The notes under the pieces: model-generated
What the model was told of the DNA's origin: nothing
Seen by the model: only the letters and a program-made list of their open reading frames with translations
The model's database searches: none
Made by a program: the position numbers and the translations under genes
Source of the DNA: Candidatus Margulisiibacteriota bacterium
Lineage (GTDB): Bacteria > Margulisbacteria > Termititenacia > Termititenacales > Termititenacaceae
Assembly: GCA_031279305.1 (NCBI GenBank)
Contig: JAITIS010000057.1
Coordinates: 1-7,496, forward strand
Direction: 5' to 3'
DNA: 7,496 nt
Shown: piece after piece, positions 6,433 through 7,496 of the stretch
Layout of the letters: every line of letters starts with the position of its first letter
How positions within the stretch are numbered: position 1 is the first letter of the stretch

Positions 6433-6743
6433 TATTTTAGATAGCCCTCCCTGCGCAGCAACTGGGCTTTGCGTTTGATGCCGCCGACGCCGGAGTAGCC
6501 GCCCAATGTCCCGTCGCCGCGGATGACCCGGTGGCAGGGCACGATCACCGGCAGCGGATTGGCGCCGCAGGCGTTCGCCGCGGCCCGCGCGGCGCGCGGG
6601 CGGCCGGAGCGCCGCGCCAATTCCGCGTAAGTGATCGCCTGTCCTCTGGGAATCTTGCGCAGTTCCCGCCAAACACGTAGCTGAAAATCCGTGCCGGTCA
6701 TTGTGTAAGTTTTGCCGGACTGGGTAAAAGTAAAAGCGGTCAT
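6432..6743 (-). CDS. ogt: O6-alkylguanine-DNA alkyltransferase, single-domain form
   Basis: A 103-residue suicide DNA repair protein that moves the alkyl group from O6-alkylguanine (and O4-alkylthymine) to its own cysteine. The acceptor C70 sits in VIVPCHRVI (66-74); its presence separates the protein from alkyltransferase-like proteins, which carry another residue here. The helix-turn-helix region TYAELARRSGRPRAARAA (38-55) holds the predicted nucleotide-flipping tyrosine (Y39) and arginine finger (R53). GANP at 60-63 and GGYSGVGGIKRKAQLL (81-96) complete the family pattern. It contains only the C-terminal DNA-binding/active-site domain; the N-terminal domain of 160-180-residue Ogt/MGMT proteins is absent, as in other short bacterial forms. 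The start overlaps the stop of paralog B as ATGA, with GGGAGAG just upstream, so the two are probably translated together. The terminator at 6234-6283 ends the unit. Confidence 0.92.
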   Translation of the reverse strand: MTAFTFTQSGKTYTMTGTDFQLRVWRELRKIPRGQAITYAELARRSGRPRAARAAANACGANPLPVIVPCHRVIRGDGTLGGYSGVGGIKRKAQLLRREGYLK

Positions 6744-7441
6744 CTCTCTCCCAACGGAAAAAGTATATCATACCGCACACCGACAACCTCGATCTGGACT
6801 TTGGGCACCAAAAAATTTCCGCCGTCTCTGGTGCAATAAATCCGCGCGTGATTATCCTCCGTAAATTCCAGCCGGAAAGGCTCGTTTTTATTGGTGATCT
6901 GCCAGCCGTCATAATCGGTGCGGAAAAATCTTAATTCATAATAACCGCCGCGGAAAACAAATTTCGCGCGCACTTTAGCCACAGCGTCAAACACCTGCGC
7001 CCAAGTGCGCCTCTCCTCCGCCGCATAGCCGTCTCCGCACAACAGGCTATAACAGGGATCTCTATATTTTTTCTGCGCCAGATAAAGCAACGCGTAATTG
7101 CGCGTGTTCCAGATCGCAAACTGTCTGCAGCTCAAGCCAGCGGCCAGATTGTGCAGATAAGCAATAATAGCCGAGCCTATGCCTTCGCCGGTGGCGTCGG
7201 TTTGTCCGCCAAATATTTGCTCGTTGCAGTCGTGAATCTGAATATTGGAGAGCACCAATTCATCATCTCTATAATACCAGTCTATGCGGCCAGAATTTTG
7301 GCCGTATCTATGCACCAAATACTCCATATTGCCATCGCTGTAACTGCAGGCATATTCTAAAACCAGCGGCGCAGGTTCCGCGATTTTAATCCGGAGCGGA
7401 TATATTCCCCGCTCCAAATCGGCGATCAATTTAGTCTGCAT
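6740..7441 (-). CDS. GNAT-like protein of unknown family (paralog B)
   Basis: A 233-residue protein homologous to the gene at 5463-6194 and otherwise unrecognised. GNAT-like features lie in the first half: a strand around 61-71 (ELVLSNIQIHD), then TGEGIGSAIIAYL (84-96) as the CoA-loop and helix, then CRQFAIWNTRNYALLYL (105-121) as motif B. Here too the Q/R that begins the standard CoA loop is absent. The second half is rich in aromatic and charged residues with likely beta strands (ELRFF, FRLEF, VPKVQIEVV), ending YDILFPLGER. It is the upstream gene of a two-gene unit with ogt (ATGA overlap). No Shine-Dalgarno precedes the ATG; TACGAT lies eight bases before it. The start is supported by the shared KLIA residues near the N-terminus of both paralogs. 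An acetyltransferase role is inference; no substrate can be named. Confidence 0.85.
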   Translation of the reverse strand: MQTKLIADLERGIYPLRIKIAEPAPLVLEYACSYSDGNMEYLVHRYGQNSGRIDWYYRDDELVLSNIQIHDCNEQIFGGQTDATGEGIGSAIIAYLHNLAAGLSCRQFAIWNTRNYALLYLAQKKYRDPCYSLLCGDGYAAEERRTWAQVFDAVAKVRAKFVFRGGYYELRFFRTDYDGWQITNKNEPFRLEFTEDNHARIYCTRDGGNFLVPKVQIEVVGVRYDILFPLGER

Positions 7442-7496
7442 AAAGAATTATCGTAAATTAGGAAAATTCATTGCGGCTGTGGTTCCCCGACAAGGA
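7442..7496. other. upstream region of paralog B, with possible -10 box
   Basis: These 55 bases contain no recognisable gene. On the minus strand TACGAT at 7455-7450 (within TTACGATAA) stands eight bases before the ATG at 7441 and could give an almost leaderless transcript. A minus-strand frame entering from the right edge ends in TGA at 7470-7468 and could be the tail of an upstream gene, but eight codons are too few to judge. Confidence 0.3.

Noticed and set aside
6418..6912. 164-codon minus-strand ORF overlapping ogt and paralog B.
   Set aside because: It is a different frame of two well-supported coupled genes.
7466..7496. Possible 3' end of a tRNA because of GGTTCC-like sequence at the right edge.
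   Set aside because: No T-arm stem, no acceptor pairing and no CCA context can be formed from the visible bases.

Overview
The window is a compactly organised bacterial chromosome segment with seven confidently called protein genes. Three are core metabolic or RNA-modification genes of the miaA-dapF-dapL operon, one is threonine synthase, one is a DNA alkyltransferase, and two are members of an unrecognised GNAT-like family. A long incomplete gene runs off the left edge. MiaA makes the source bacterial. Lysine/meso-diaminopimelate synthesis by LL-diaminopimelate aminotransferase (DapL) plus DapF, rather than the acylated DapD/C/E route, is known from Cyanobacteria, Chlamydiae, Leptospira, some clostridia and several uncultivated lineages. 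The phylum cannot be fixed from sequence reading alone. No transposase, integrase, CRISPR array, tRNA or rRNA was seen.

Layout. On the minus strand, reading from about 4356 down to 1: miaA, dapF, dapL, a possible 23-codon small ORF, then a gene of at least 450 codons that continues beyond position 1. That last gene has an NTP-transferase-like glycine-rich motif and resembles DUF4301 proteins. Spacing is tight (34 nt between miaA and dapF, a TAATG overlap between dapF and dapL, 90 nt before the last gene), so this is probably one operon. threonine synthase (thrC, 4418-5479, plus strand) diverges from miaA. The 61-nt gap between them holds an extended -10 promoter for thrC and a candidate, probably leaderless, promoter for miaA.

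From 5463 to 7441 all genes are on the minus strand: GNAT-like paralog B (6740-7441) coupled by an ATGA overlap to a single-domain O6-alkylguanine-DNA alkyltransferase (6432-6743), then a 237-nt intergenic region, then GNAT-like paralog A (5463-6194). The 3' end of paralog A overlaps the 3' end of thrC by 17 nt. The intergenic region holds a strong intrinsic terminator, a second hairpin with a similar G-rich/C-rich loop, and an AT-rich 38-bp inverted repeat.

Functionally, dapF, dapL and thrC draw on aspartate-family amino acid metabolism (meso-DAP for cell wall and lysine; threonine). MiaA modifies tRNA A37. Ogt repairs alkylated DNA. The most unusual items are the two GNAT-like paralogs flanking ogt, the twin-hairpin region downstream of ogt, the incomplete DUF4301-like gene with its small upstream ORF, and the repeated pattern of Shine-Dalgarno-less starts next to -10-like boxes at the first genes of minus-strand units.
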